NCBI GenBank assembly: GCA_002798195.1
Contig: NWQM01000005.1
Location: 1-64,000, forward strand
Reading direction: 5' to 3'
DNA length: 64,000 nt
From: Lysobacteraceae bacterium NML03-0222
Lineage (GTDB): Bacteria; Pseudomonadota; Gammaproteobacteria; Xanthomonadales; Xanthomonadaceae
Made by a program: the position numbers and the translations under genes. Positions 44,303 through 53,072 of the stretch are shown here, one piece after another. A model generated the notes under the pieces. That model made no database searches and was not told the origin of the DNA. It worked only from the letters and a program-made list of their open reading frames with translations. Numbering within the stretch: the stretch's first letter is position 1; the number at the start of each line of letters is the position of its first letter.

Positions 44303-45331
44303 ATGTCGCAGTGGTATTTCATCCAGCCCGGCCAAATCGAGCGTCACGGGCCGTTCGATACCGACCAAGCGTTCAGCCATGTCCAGCAGCACCCGGATGC
44401 ACTGTGCTGGCGGCTGGGATTGTCCGGCTGGCAACCGGCGCGGGCGATGCCGGAGTTTGCCGAAGCGTATGCAACCGGCCTGCCCGAGGATATGCCGCCG
44501 GTTCCACCGCCGAACCAGGCCGCACGCATGGCCAGTGACGACATCGACTACCGCATCGTCGGCAACGACATGCCGTTCGTGGAAGTGGAGCTTGACCCCG
44601 GCGAAAGCGCGGTGGCCGAGGCCGGGGCGCTGATGTACAAGGATGCTGCCGTGCAAATGGATACCGTATTTGGTGATGGCTCCAAATCCGGCGGTGGCGG
44701 GATGATGGACAAGCTGTTTGCCGCCGGTCGTCGCGTGGTTACCGGCGAGAGCCTGTTCACCACCGTGTTCACCCATGCCGGGCAGGGCAAGGCCAAGGTG
44801 GCATTTGCCGCGCCGTATCCGGGCACGGTGTTGCCGCTGCGGCTGGCCGAACATGGCGGGCGCATCATCTGCCAGAAGGACAGCTTTCTGGCCGGTGCGC
44901 GCGGCGTGAAACTCGGCATTTTCTTCCAGAAACGCATTCTCACCGGGCTATTCGGCGGCGAGGGCTTCATCATGCAGCAGCTCGATGGTGATGGCTGGGT
45001 GTTCGTGCATGCCGGCGGCACGCTGGTGGAGCGCGACCTGGCTGCTGGCGAGCGGCTGGATGTGGATACTGGCTGCGTGGTGGCCTTCCATCCCACGGTA
45101 CAGATGGATATCCGCACCGTGGGCGGCATCAAGAGCATGTTGTTCGGTGGCGAAGGCATGTTTCTTGCCACCCTGACGGGTCCTGGCAAGGTCTGGCTGC
45201 AATCGCTGCCGTTCTCGCGCATGGCCGGGCGGATGCTGGCCGCCGCCCCGCAGGCCGGTGGCAAAAGCATGGGCGAAGGCTCGGTACTTGGTGGCCTTGG
45301 CCGTCTGCTCGATGGCGATAACGGCTTTTGA
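44303..45331 (+). CDS. GYF_2 domain fused to AIM24 / TIGR00266 family protein
   Basis: A 342-residue protein with two parts. Residues 1 to about 55 look like a GYF_2 domain (WYFIQPGQIERHGPFDTDQAF, then LCWRLGLSGWQPARAMPEF). From about residue 90 to 310 comes the AIM24/TIGR00266 beta-rich domain (VELDPGESAVAEAGALMYKD, GRRVVTGESLFTTVFTHAGQGKAKVAFAAPYPGTVLPLRL, GLFGGEGFIMQQLDGDGWVFVHAGGTLVERDL). A glycine-rich tail follows. The ATG at 44303 has AAGG upstream. The role of bacterial AIM24 proteins is unknown; GYF domains bind proline-rich peptides. A patatin gene follows 19 bases after its stop. Confidence 0.83.
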   Translation: MSQWYFIQPGQIERHGPFDTDQAFSHVQQHPDALCWRLGLSGWQPARAMPEFAEAYATGLPEDMPPVPPPNQAARMASDDIDYRIVGNDMPFVEVELDPGESAVAEAGALMYKDAAVQMDTVFGDGSKSGGGGMMDKLFAAGRRVVTGESLFTTVFTHAGQGKAKVAFAAPYPGTVLPLRLAEHGGRIICQKDSFLAGARGVKLGIFFQKRILTGLFGGEGFIMQQLDGDGWVFVHAGGTLVERDLAAGERLDVDTGCVVAFHPTVQMDIRTVGGIKSMLFGGEGMFLATLTGPGKVWLQSLPFSRMAGRMLAAAPQAGGKSMGEGSVLGGLGRLLDGDNGF

Positions 45332-45350
45332 TAGTCGACACAATGACCCT

Positions 45351-46343
45351 ATGAACATCTTCAAGCTGCGTATCCATCTGCCCCTGATCCTGGGCGCTTT
45401 GGTTGCCGGTTGCGGCGGAGAAGCCGTCAAGCCCGCAGCACCGCCCCCTGTCGTGCCAAGCCCGCCGCCGAAAATCACCGTCGGGCTGGCGCTGGGCGGT
45501 GGTGCCGCCAAGGGTTTTGCCCATATTGGCGTCATCAAGATGCTCGAAGCCAATGGCATCGAGATTGATGTGGTGGCCGGCACCAGTGCTGGCAGCGTGG
45601 TCGGCGCGCTGTATGCCAGCGGTATGAGTCCCTACCAGATGCAGCAGCAGGCGTTTGCGCTGGATGAGGCCAATATCCGCGATGTCAGCCTGTTTTCCGG
45701 CGGCCTTCTCAAAGGCCAGAAATTGCAGGACTACGTCAATCAGCTGCTTGGCCAGAAGCCGATGGAGCGTTTTGCAAAGCCGTTTGCCGCTGTCGCCACC
45801 CGGCTCGATAGCGGTGAGCGCACCGTGTTCGTGCGTGGCAATGCTGGTCAGGCCGTGCGCGCTTCCAGTGCGATTCCCGGCGTATTCGAGCCCGCTCCGA
45901 TTGGCCGGCACCGCTATGTCGATGGCGGCATCACCAGCCCGGTGCCAGTGGATGCTGCCCGGCAATTGGGTGCCGACATGGTGATTGCCGTGGATATCTC
46001 CAACAAAGCCGCAGGCAATCGTCCCGGCCATATGCTGGGTATCGTCAACCAGTCCATCGTCATCATGGGGCAGCGGCTGGGCGAGGAAGAAATGAAACGT
46101 GCCGATGTCATTATCCGCCCGCGCGTAGGCAAAATTGGCCCTGCCGATTTCGAACAAAGAAACGTCGCCATTCTGGAGGGTGAGCAGGCTGCACAGGCAC
46201 TGATTCCACAAATCAAGGCGCGCATCCGTGAGCTCCAGGCTGCTCGCACTGCAGCGGCGCGTCCCAAACCCGCGCCTGCTCCGACATGTGAAAGCAGCCG
46301 CTTTGAACGATTGCTGGGACGGGATGGCTGCAGGCATGATTGA
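45351..46343 (+). CDS. Patatin-like phospholipase lipoprotein
   Basis: A 330-residue acyl hydrolase. A lipoprotein signal with lipobox LVAGC near residue 20 and a short proline-rich linker precede the patatin domain: oxyanion loop LALGGGAAKGFAHIGVI, nucleophile serine in AGTSAGSVVGALYASG, and the catalytic aspartate in YVDGGITSPVPVDAARQLGADMVIAVDI. It resembles the RssA/YchK group but with a lipid anchor, so it should act at the periplasmic face of a membrane. The tail is rich in alanine, arginine and proline. The preceding AIM24 gene is close enough for co-transcription. Confidence 0.88.
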   Translation: MNIFKLRIHLPLILGALVAGCGGEAVKPAAPPPVVPSPPPKITVGLALGGGAAKGFAHIGVIKMLEANGIEIDVVAGTSAGSVVGALYASGMSPYQMQQQAFALDEANIRDVSLFSGGLLKGQKLQDYVNQLLGQKPMERFAKPFAAVATRLDSGERTVFVRGNAGQAVRASSAIPGVFEPAPIGRHRYVDGGITSPVPVDAARQLGADMVIAVDISNKAAGNRPGHMLGIVNQSIVIMGQRLGEEEMKRADVIIRPRVGKIGPADFEQRNVAILEGEQAAQALIPQIKARIRELQAARTAAARPKPAPAPTCESSRFERLLGRDGCRHD

Positions 46344-46532
46344 GGCCGTTTTTGCATGGGTTCGCACCCAACCAAGGCTTAATTTCAGCTGGTTTTCAGG
46401 CTCGTATTCAGCTTTCGGCCACCTTGTTTAACCCCTTGTTTACGGCAAACGGCAAAACCTTTCCATTCGCCAGCGTCTGCAACATCATCCCCTGCACCAG
46501 CCCCATACCGGGGTTCATGGAGAGCAGTAAAG

Positions 46533-47156
46533 ATGTTCAAGAACAACAAAACCCTCCCCCTGTTGAGCACTGCCCTGGTGGCCGCCTTGGCCTGCGGCAG
46601 CGCATTTGCACAATCGGCCAGCAACGGTCAGGCCTTTGTCCGTGGCGAAATCGGCCGCACCCATTTGGACAACCGCGATAACACCGGCCGCCTGAAAGAC
46701 AATTCCTTTGTGGTTCGCGGTGGCTATATGTTCAACCCGAACGTCGGCGTGGAAGGCTTCTATGGCCGCTACTACGGCAAGAGCCACAAGTTTGCCAGCT
46801 TTGACTACAACAATGACGTGGATGGCTACGGCATTGGCGCGGTGGGCAAGGTGCGTTTGGGCGACCAATCTGCCGATACCGGCTTCTTTGGCATGGGCCG
46901 CCTGGGCTATATGCGTTCGAGCTACAAGGCTTCCAGCCACGGCACCATTGACGGCGTGGACATCCGCCGCTCGCGCAGCACCCACAGCCACCAGCCGTAC
47001 TTCGGTATCGGTGCTGGCTATGACTTCAGCCCCAACATGGGCGTGAGCCTCAACTACGACTACTTCCGTGGCAACGACACCCGTCTGCCGACCACCGGCG
47101 AAAAGCTGCGCTACAGCAATCGCACCCTGGCCGCAGGCTTTGAATACCGCTTCTAA
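46533..47156 (+). CDS. Outer-membrane beta-barrel protein (OmpA/Opa-type, 8 strands)
   Basis: A 207-residue outer-membrane protein: Sec signal (cut near GSAFAQ), then alternating strands typical of small eight-stranded barrels (FVRGEIGRTHL, SFVVRGGYMFNPNVGVEGFYGRYYG, GYGIGAVGKVRL, PYFGIGAGYDFSPNMGVSLNYDYFRG, TLAAGFEYRF) ending in phenylalanine as the BAM signal requires. There is no peptidoglycan-binding OmpA C-terminal domain. The ATG has GGAGAG upstream and a strong terminator follows. Its single-gene unit and 190-base leader suggest its own regulated promoter. Confidence 0.87.
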   Translation: MFKNNKTLPLLSTALVAALACGSAFAQSASNGQAFVRGEIGRTHLDNRDNTGRLKDNSFVVRGGYMFNPNVGVEGFYGRYYGKSHKFASFDYNNDVDGYGIGAVGKVRLGDQSADTGFFGMGRLGYMRSSYKASSHGTIDGVDIRRSRSTHSHQPYFGIGAGYDFSPNMGVSLNYDYFRGNDTRLPTTGEKLRYSNRTLAAGFEYRF

Positions 47157-47176
47157 TCCCTGCTGTTGTCAGTCCA

Positions 47177-47204
47177 AAAACGGCCATCCACGGATGGCCG
47201 TTTT
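47177..47204. terminator. Rho-independent terminator after the barrel gene
   Basis: AAAACGGCCATCC pairs with GGATGGCCGTTTT; the 13-bp stem has a run of A before and T after, so it can work in both directions. It lies 20 bases after the barrel stop codon. Confidence 0.9.
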
Positions 47205-47235
47205 CATGTCCCGCTCCCACACCTTGGTCACTCCG

Positions 47236-47571
47236 ATGAAAATGCTCCCCACACTGCTGCTGTCCGGCCTGTTCCTTGCACCACTGACTGCCGGTGCAGT
47301 CGATGCCCAAACCGAACACCGTCTGGCTCGGCTGGAAACCGAAATCCGCCATCTACAGGCACGTATTCAATTACTGGAGGATGAGCGTCGTTATTACGGC
47401 CGTGCCAATAGCGATACGCTGCATGTGTGTCGAATCAGCGCTTTCACGCGCAATTACGAAGGCGAATCCGTTCATCCGGGTATTGCCCGGCGACAGGCAC
47501 AAAAAGCTTGCGAGCGCGAAAACGACGCGATGTTCTGCCGCACCGAGAATATTCGCTGTAGCCGCTACTGA
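47236..47571 (+). CDS. Small exported coiled-coil protein with four cysteines (unrecognised)
   Basis: A 111-residue protein of no family I recognise. A Sec signal peptide (MKMLPTLLLSGLFLAPLTAGA) is followed by a short heptad region (TEHRLARLETEIRHLQARIQLLEDERR) that should form a coiled coil, then a conserved-looking C-terminal half with four cysteines (HVCRI, QKACE, MFCRT, IRCSRY) that could give two disulfides in the periplasm. The start is ATG 47236 or the ATG at 47206 within the terminator of the previous gene; the signal peptide favours 47236. Genuine coding is supported by the signal peptide and position; function is not known. Confidence 0.7.
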   Translation: MKMLPTLLLSGLFLAPLTAGAVDAQTEHRLARLETEIRHLQARIQLLEDERRYYGRANSDTLHVCRISAFTRNYEGESVHPGIARRQAQKACERENDAMFCRTENIRCSRY

Positions 47572-47581
47572 AGGCATATCA

Positions 47582-47608
47582 AGCCGCGCTGGCAGTATCG
47601 GCGCGGCT
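47582..47608. terminator. Hairpin between convergent genes
   Basis: AGCCGCGC (47582-47589) and GCGCGGCT (47601-47608) form an 8-bp stem between the small exported protein and the antiporter gene. No T-tract is present. Confidence 0.45.
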
Positions 47609-49482
47609 CAATCCTTGCCTGCCGCACCATCGGCAGCGGCTGCGGGGTGGCTTTCCCCATGCAACAACTGCTGCATCAACGCCACGGTTTCGGCTTCAAT
47701 CTGTCGCATTTTTTCCGCCATTTTTTCGTTGGCGTATTTAGGCATTTCCGGCTCGTGCATATCGGCCAGCGCCTGCATGCGGTATTCGCTGCGCTGGGTA
47801 TACAGCTCGGCCAGTGCCTGTGCCTTGTCCGTGGCGATGCCGAGCGCCTCCAGCGCCAGCCGCGCGCTGCGCATCGACGCATCGAAGGTTTCCCGAATCA
47901 CATGATCAGCTCCGGCGCGTTGCAGTTCATGACCATGATGCAAATCGTAGGCACGGGCGATAATCGGCAGCTTGGGATAGTGGCGACGCACAAAACGGAT
48001 GATTTCCACCGCGCGGCTGCGATCATCAATCGCCACGATTAACAGCTTGGCCTCATGCAGCCCGGCCGAGGCCAAGAGTTCGGGACGGTTGGCATCGCCG
48101 TAATAGGTTTTCAGACCAAAACGGGTCAGGCCATCGACGGTTTCGGCATGGTAGTCAATCACCGTCGAGTGAAAGCCACAGGCCGCCAGCATGCTGTTGA
48201 TTTGTACGCCAAAGCGGCCATGACCAAGCAGGATGATCGGCTTGTCTTCGCCAATCTCATCATGTGGTCGCTCTGCTGTCTGCGGTCGCCGGGCACTGCG
48301 CGCGGCCAACCAGTCATACAGCAGAAACAGCAGCGGCGTGGCCACCATCGACAGCGCAATCACCAGCAGCAGACGGTCAGCAATCAGCCGCGGCAGCAAA
48401 TGGCTTTGCTTGCTGATCGACAGCAGCACGAAGCCGAATTCACCCGCCTGCGCCAGACTGAACACGAACAATTTGTTGGCCGGACGCGAGAGCCGGAATA
48501 TCCGCCCCAGCCCGTACAGCACCAACATCTTCAGCAGCAGAAGACCCAGGGTCAGGCCGAGAATCAGCCCGAGCTCCGCGCCCAGCAGTTTGAAATTGAT
48601 ACCGGCACCGACGGTGATGAAGAACAGGCCGAGAAACAGCCCTTTGAACGGCTCCAGATGGCTTTCCAGCTCATGCCGATAGGCGCTCTCGGCCAGCGCC
48701 ACCCCGGCGATGAAGCTGCCAAGCGCGGGTGAGAGGCCGATGACCGCCATGAGTTCGGCGATCCCAACCACCAGCATCAGGGTGAAGATGGTGAACATCT
48801 CACGCAACCCGGTGCGGCCGATATGCCGGAATGCAGGCGGCACGATGCGGCGCACACCAAACACAATCAAGCACAGCACCAGCGCAGTGACCAGTGCTTG
48901 CAACCAGACCGGCTCACCTGCCAGCAGATTGATGGAATGATCCACGCCCTCGGCCTTGGCCGCAGCGCCGGCAGCCCCGAGCAACGGCAACAGCGCCAGC
49001 ATCGGAATCGCCGCCACATCCTGAAACAGCAGCACCATGAAGCTGGATTGCCCGCCCTGGCTGGACAGCAGCCCCTTCTCGCCCAGCGTTTGCAACACAA
49101 TCGCCGTGGAGGACAGCGCCAAAATGCAGCCCGCTGCCACTCCAACCTGCCAACTCTGCCCCAGCAGCATCGCCATCAGGGCAATCAATGCCACCGTCAG
49201 TCCGACCTGCAAGCCGCCAAGGCCAAGCAATTTGTGCCGCAAGGCCCACAATTTGTGCGGTGCCAGCTCCAGCCCGACCAGAAACAGCATCATCACCACA
49301 CCAAACTCGGCCACCTGCTGGATGCTTTCCACCTCCTTGCCAACCAGTCCCAACACTGGGCCGATGGTAATCCCGGCCATCAGATAGCCCAGCACCGAAC
49401 CCAGTCCGAAGCGCTTGGAAACCAACACCGCAGCCACGGCGGCAAACAGATAGATGAAGGCGTAAAACAGAATTTGGGTCAT
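47608..49482 (-). CDS. Kef-type K+/H+ antiporter with RCK domain
   Basis: A 624-residue monovalent cation:proton antiporter (CPA2). About 12-13 membrane helices fill residues 1-385, starting MTQILFYAFIYLFAAVAAVLVSKRFGLGSVLGYLMAG and including the QSSFMVLLFQDVAAIPMLALLPL ion-binding segment. An RCK_N (TrkA-N) nucleotide-binding domain follows near residue 405 (IILLGHGRFGVQINSMLAACG, then VIDYHAE, KTYYGDANRPELLASAGL). A cytoplasmic helical tail of about 90 residues ends the protein. It resembles KefB/KefC, the glutathione-gated efflux systems, but no KefF/KefG partner is adjacent. The ATG at 49482 follows GAGAGTG. It should protect against electrophiles such as methylglyoxal together with GloA, which is inference. 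Confidence 0.9.
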   Translation of the reverse strand: MTQILFYAFIYLFAAVAAVLVSKRFGLGSVLGYLMAGITIGPVLGLVGKEVESIQQVAEFGVVMMLFLVGLELAPHKLWALRHKLLGLGGLQVGLTVALIALMAMLLGQSWQVGVAAGCILALSSTAIVLQTLGEKGLLSSQGGQSSFMVLLFQDVAAIPMLALLPLLGAAGAAAKAEGVDHSINLLAGEPVWLQALVTALVLCLIVFGVRRIVPPAFRHIGRTGLREMFTIFTLMLVVGIAELMAVIGLSPALGSFIAGVALAESAYRHELESHLEPFKGLFLGLFFITVGAGINFKLLGAELGLILGLTLGLLLLKMLVLYGLGRIFRLSRPANKLFVFSLAQAGEFGFVLLSISKQSHLLPRLIADRLLLVIALSMVATPLLFLLYDWLAARSARRPQTAERPHDEIGEDKPIILLGHGRFGVQINSMLAACGFHSTVIDYHAETVDGLTRFGLKTYYGDANRPELLASAGLHEAKLLIVAIDDRSRAVEIIRFVRRHYPKLPIIARAYDLHHGHELQRAGADHVIRETFDASMRSARLALEALGIATDKAQALAELYTQRSEYRMQALADMHEPEMPKYANEKMAEKMRQIEAETVALMQQLLHGESHPAAAADGAAGKD

Positions 49483-49601
49483 GAAACACTCTCGGCAACA
49501 GCCGCGACAGGATAGCCAAGGCAGTGGCATGAGGAATAAGTCTGTGCAGGATTGGTGCCATGCTTTTGCCGCATCCCCTGCTCTGGCACTAGAATCAGCT
49601 C

Positions 49602-50492
49602 ATGAACAGCACACCCCGCCGCGTAGAAAACATCATTACTGACAAGGGCAAAGTACCGGTATATGCCACCGGCGTTGTCGAGCAGCCTTGGGACGATTAC
49701 AGCGCCGAAGAACACGACACCTGGCGCACCCTGTACCTGCGTCAGCGTGCGCTTTTGGTCGGTCGCGCCGCCGATGAATTTCTCGCCGCGCAGGATGCGA
49801 TGGGCATGAGCGAAGCGGCCATCCCCAAATTCAGCGACATCAACCAGGCACTGCAAAAGGCCACCGGCTGGCAAATCATCGGCGTGGAAGGCCTGCTGCC
49901 AGAGCTGGACTTCTTTGACCACCTGGCCAATCGCCGTTTTCCGGTGACCTGGTGGATTCGCCGCCCGGATCAAATCGACTATATCGAAGAACCCGACCTG
50001 TTCCACGACCTGTTTGGTCATGTGCCGCTGCTGATGCTGCCGGTGTTTGCCGATTACATGGAAGCCTATGGCCGCGGCGGCGTGAAGGCGCATGGCATCG
50101 GCCCGGAAGCCCTGATGCACCTGACCCGGCTGTACTGGTACACGGTGGAGTTTGGCCTGATTCAACAGGCTGACGGCCTGCGCATCTATGGCGCCGGGAT
50201 TGTTTCTTCCAAGGGGGAAAGCCTGTATTCGCTGGAATCGGATGCACCCAACCGCATCGGTTTCGATCTTGAGCGCATCATGCGCACCCGCTATCGCATC
50301 GACACCTATCAAAAGACCTATTTCGTCATCGACAGCTTCGAGCAGCTGATGAACGCCACGCGTCCGGACTTCACGCCTATTTACGCGCGCGTCGCCAGTC
50401 TGCCTGCCATCCCCGCAGGTGATGTGCTGGAAGGCGACAAAGTCATCCAGCGTGGCAGCGGTGAAGGCTGGGCCACCGATGCTGATGTTTAA
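49602..50492 (+). CDS. phhA: Phenylalanine-4-hydroxylase
   Basis: Pterin- and iron-dependent enzyme that turns phenylalanine into tyrosine. The 296 residues are the bacterial single-domain form. Iron ligands are H135 and H140 in DLFHDLFGHVPLL and E183 in YWYTVEFGL; the pterin-binding GVEGLLPELDFFDHLANRRFPVT precedes them. The usual phhB (pterin dehydratase) is not adjacent. folE in this window could supply the pterin precursor. It is divergent from the antiporter gene and is followed by an AT-rich region. Confidence 0.95.
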   Translation: MNSTPRRVENIITDKGKVPVYATGVVEQPWDDYSAEEHDTWRTLYLRQRALLVGRAADEFLAAQDAMGMSEAAIPKFSDINQALQKATGWQIIGVEGLLPELDFFDHLANRRFPVTWWIRRPDQIDYIEEPDLFHDLFGHVPLLMLPVFADYMEAYGRGGVKAHGIGPEALMHLTRLYWYTVEFGLIQQADGLRIYGAGIVSSKGESLYSLESDAPNRIGFDLERIMRTRYRIDTYQKTYFVIDSFEQLMNATRPDFTPIYARVASLPAIPAGDVLEGDKVIQRGSGEGWATDADV

Positions 50493-50502
50493 TCGCCTCA
50501 AG

Positions 50503-50577
50503 AATCTATTCAAAAATTCCAAACAGATTCTTACAACTATTTGAATTAAAAATATTTTATTCTTGAAAATCTATTCA
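50503..50577. repeat. Direct repeat AATCTATTCA (two copies) in an AT-rich spacer
   Basis: The decamer AATCTATTCA occurs at 50503-50512 and 50568-50577, 65 bases apart, inside the 105-base AT-rich gap between phhA and the HipA-type gene. AAGAATCT (50500-50507) and AGATTCTT (50525-50532) also form an inverted repeat that may be a weak terminator for phhA. The low GC content contrasts with the flanking genes. Confidence 0.5.
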
Positions 50578-50600
50578 TGTCTTGATTCAATCAAGGCATG
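50576..50600. promoter_or_regulatory. Large palindromic operator candidate over the start of the HipA-type gene
   Basis: A 12-1-12 palindrome with one mismatch: left arm CATGTCTTGATT, centre C, right arm AATCAAGGCATG. The inner 15 bases are a perfect 7-1-7 repeat. The right arm contains the ribosome site (AAGG) and the ATG start codon at 50598. Such placement would allow a dimeric DNA-binding protein to block transcription or ribosome access. The encoded protein has its own N-terminal helix-turn-helix, which makes autoregulation plausible. Confidence 0.65.
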
Positions 50601-51977
50601 AACACCGATGCCCGCCAACAAGCACTTGTTTCCTGGTTGCGTCACCATGGCCCAGCCAGTGCGCGCGCCATCGCCACCGCGCTCGGTGTCAGCCAGCCCA
50701 CGGTTTCACGGCTGATCCAGCGCACGCCGGAAGTCATCACCATCGGACAGGCGCGTGCCACCCGCTATGCACTGGCACATACACTGGAACGCGAAGGCAG
50801 CCGCTGGCCGCTGTACCGGCTTAACGCCAACGCGCGTCCGGAGTGTCTGGGTGAGTTGCAAGCCCTACACGGCGGGGGCTTCCATTTCCAGCCGGATCAG
50901 CCGCTACCTGCCTTCACCCACGGCGATTTCCACAATGGCCTGTATCCGGGGCTGCCATGGTTCCTGGATGACCTCCGCCCACAGGGCTTTCTGGGACGCG
51001 CTTTCGCAAGGCGTGTAGCCCGCCAGATTGGCGCAGCCCCCGACCTCACGCTTTGGCGCAGCGATGACATCGTGCGCGCTCTGCTGCAGTCTGGCGAGGA
51101 TTTGCCCGGCGACCTGATTCTGGGCGATGAGGCATTGCAGACAGCGATGCACGCAGTATTGCAGCCTGCACATATCATCAATGTTGCCGATGCTCCTCTG
51201 GCCTTTGCAGAACAAGCTGAAAACGCCCTGCGTGGCGAAGCCATCGGCTCATCCGCAGGTGGCGAGCAGCCCAAATTCACCGCAACCGTGCGCGAGGACG
51301 ATGGACAGCTATATCCATCCATTATCAAATTCAGTGAGCACCATGACAGCGCTGCCGGCAGGCGCTGGGCCGATTTGCTTGCCTGCGAGCAATTGGCCGC
51401 GCAATTGTTGCGGCAACACGGCATCCCGGCCAGCCACAACCGCCTGCTCCAATACCAGGGACGCACTTTTCTGCAAGTACGGCGTTTTGACCGCAGCACC
51501 AATGGCGGGCGCCGCGGCTTTATCTCACTGGCGGCCGTGGATGCGGCGTTCTACGGCCATGGCCGCATCGACTGGTGGCGTTTTGCCGATGAGCTGCATC
51601 GTGATGGCTGGATCAGCGCCAATGATGCCCAAAAACTGCGCATCATTGGTTGGTTTGGCACGCTGATTGGCAATAGCGACATGCATCTGGGCAATGCCGG
51701 ATTGATGCTCGGCAACGAGCGGCCATTGCCGCTGGCACCGGTTTACGACATGCTGCCGATGCTCTGGCGCCCGAGCACGCATGGCGAGGTGGTGGCACGG
51801 GACTTCCAGATTGCGCTCCCCAGCCCGCAGCACCTTGAAGATTGGCGCAGAGCCGCGCAAATGGCGCTGGCGTTCTGGCAGCAGGCACAAGCGTTGGCAG
51901 CTCTGTCGCAAAATTTCCGCGATATTGCCGCAGATTGTGAAGCCCGCCTGCATCAGGCCATCAATCATTTTGGCTGA
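50598..51977 (+). CDS. yjjJ: HipA-family kinase with N-terminal helix-turn-helix (YjjJ-like)
   Basis: A 459-residue protein of the stand-alone HipA branch typified by E. coli YjjJ (about 443 residues). Residues 1-60 form a winged helix-turn-helix (ARAIATALGVSQPTVSRLIQR), unlike classical HipA where DNA binding is by a separate HipB. The kinase core has the glycine-rich SSAGGEQPKFTA loop near residue 220, the FLQVRRFDR strand, the catalytic GTLIGNSDMHLGNAGLM motif and the metal-binding VYDMLPML motif. Such kinases are growth-inhibiting toxins in the HipA family. No separate antitoxin gene is present; the HTH part or the operator at 50576 may provide control. Target protein unknown. Confidence 0.88.
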   Translation: MNTDARQQALVSWLRHHGPASARAIATALGVSQPTVSRLIQRTPEVITIGQARATRYALAHTLEREGSRWPLYRLNANARPECLGELQALHGGGFHFQPDQPLPAFTHGDFHNGLYPGLPWFLDDLRPQGFLGRAFARRVARQIGAAPDLTLWRSDDIVRALLQSGEDLPGDLILGDEALQTAMHAVLQPAHIINVADAPLAFAEQAENALRGEAIGSSAGGEQPKFTATVREDDGQLYPSIIKFSEHHDSAAGRRWADLLACEQLAAQLLRQHGIPASHNRLLQYQGRTFLQVRRFDRSTNGGRRGFISLAAVDAAFYGHGRIDWWRFADELHRDGWISANDAQKLRIIGWFGTLIGNSDMHLGNAGLMLGNERPLPLAPVYDMLPMLWRPSTHGEVVARDFQIALPSPQHLEDWRRAAQMALAFWQQAQALAALSQNFRDIAADCEARLHQAINHFG

Positions 51978-52043
51978 TGGATCCGCATCTGCCGGGGCGG
52001 CTGCAACCGTTACAATGGCCGCCTCGCCTTTTGGAGCCCGATC

Positions 52044-53072
52044 ATGCCTCAAGACCACGCCCCGGTGCCATTAACCCGGTTTCTGATTGAAGAAGAACGC
52101 CAAGGCCATATCAACGCGCAGCTGCGCCTGCTGATTGAAGTGGTCGCACGCGCCTGCAAGCGCATCTCGGTATCGGTGGGCAAAGGGGCATTGGGCGGTG
52201 TTCTGGGCGATGCCGGTACCGGCAATATCCAAGGCGAAGCACAGAAGAAGCTCGACGTAATCGCCAACGACGTGCTGCTGGAAGCCAATGCCTGGGGCGG
52301 CCATCTGGCCGGGGTTGCCTCCGAGGAAATGGATCACAGCCAGCCCATCCCCGATGCCCATCCGCGCGGCAATTACCTGCTGCTGTTCGATCCGCTCGAT
52401 GGCAGCTCCAATATCGACGTGAACGTCTCGATTGGCACCATCTTCTCGGTGCTGCGCTGTCCAGAAGGCGTCACCGTGCCCGAAGACAAACACTTCCTGC
52501 AGCCCGGCCGCGAGCAAGTCGCCGCTGGCTACTGTGTGTACGGCCCTGCAACCACGCTGATTCTGACCATCGGCCACGGCGTGCACCAATTCACCCTGGA
52601 TCGCGAACAGGGCAGCTTCGTGCTCACCCAGCGCAATATGACGGTGCCGGAAGACACCAAGGAATTCGCCATCAACATGTCCAACAAGCGGCATTGGGAA
52701 GCGCCGATGCAGCAATACGTGGACGATTTGCTGATCGGCAAGGAAGGCCCGCGCGGCAAGGATTTCAACATGCGCTGGATTGCCTCGATGGTGGCCGATG
52801 TGCATCGTATCCTGACCCGTGGCGGCATCTTCATCTACCCCTGGGACAAAAAAGACCCCGGCAAGCCCGGCAAACTGCGCCTGATGTACGAGGCCAACCC
52901 GATGAGCTTCCTCATCGAACAGGCCGGAGGCGCCGCCACCAACGGACGTCAGCGCATCATGGATATCGAGCCTTCCGAGCTGCACCAGCGCGTGCCGGTG
53001 TTCCTAGGCTCGAAGAACGAAGTGGCTGAAGCCACCCGCTATCACCGCGACCACGACGCCAAGGCGCAATGA
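52044..53072 (+). CDS. fbp: Fructose-1,6-bisphosphatase class I
   Basis: Gluconeogenic enzyme that hydrolyses fructose-1,6-bisphosphate. The 342 residues carry the metal site motif LLLFDPLDGSSNIDVNVSIGTIFSVLR near residue 115, the ASEEMDH acidic pair upstream of it and the sugar-phosphate site GKLRLMYEANPMSFLIEQAGGAATNG near residue 275. The ATG at 52044 follows TTGGAG. It overlaps the next gene by four bases, so the oxygenase below is translationally coupled. Confidence 0.96.
   Translation: MPQDHAPVPLTRFLIEEERQGHINAQLRLLIEVVARACKRISVSVGKGALGGVLGDAGTGNIQGEAQKKLDVIANDVLLEANAWGGHLAGVASEEMDHSQPIPDAHPRGNYLLLFDPLDGSSNIDVNVSIGTIFSVLRCPEGVTVPEDKHFLQPGREQVAAGYCVYGPATTLILTIGHGVHQFTLDREQGSFVLTQRNMTVPEDTKEFAINMSNKRHWEAPMQQYVDDLLIGKEGPRGKDFNMRWIASMVADVHRILTRGGIFIYPWDKKDPGKPGKLRLMYEANPMSFLIEQAGGAATNGRQRIMDIEPSELHQRVPVFLGSKNEVAEATRYHRDHDAKAQ

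Noticed and set aside
50581..50595. FNR-like site before the HipA-type gene
   Set aside because: The half-sites TTGAT and ATCAA are there, but the spacer is three bases and not four, and the symmetry extends to 25 bases, so a dedicated operator explains it better.
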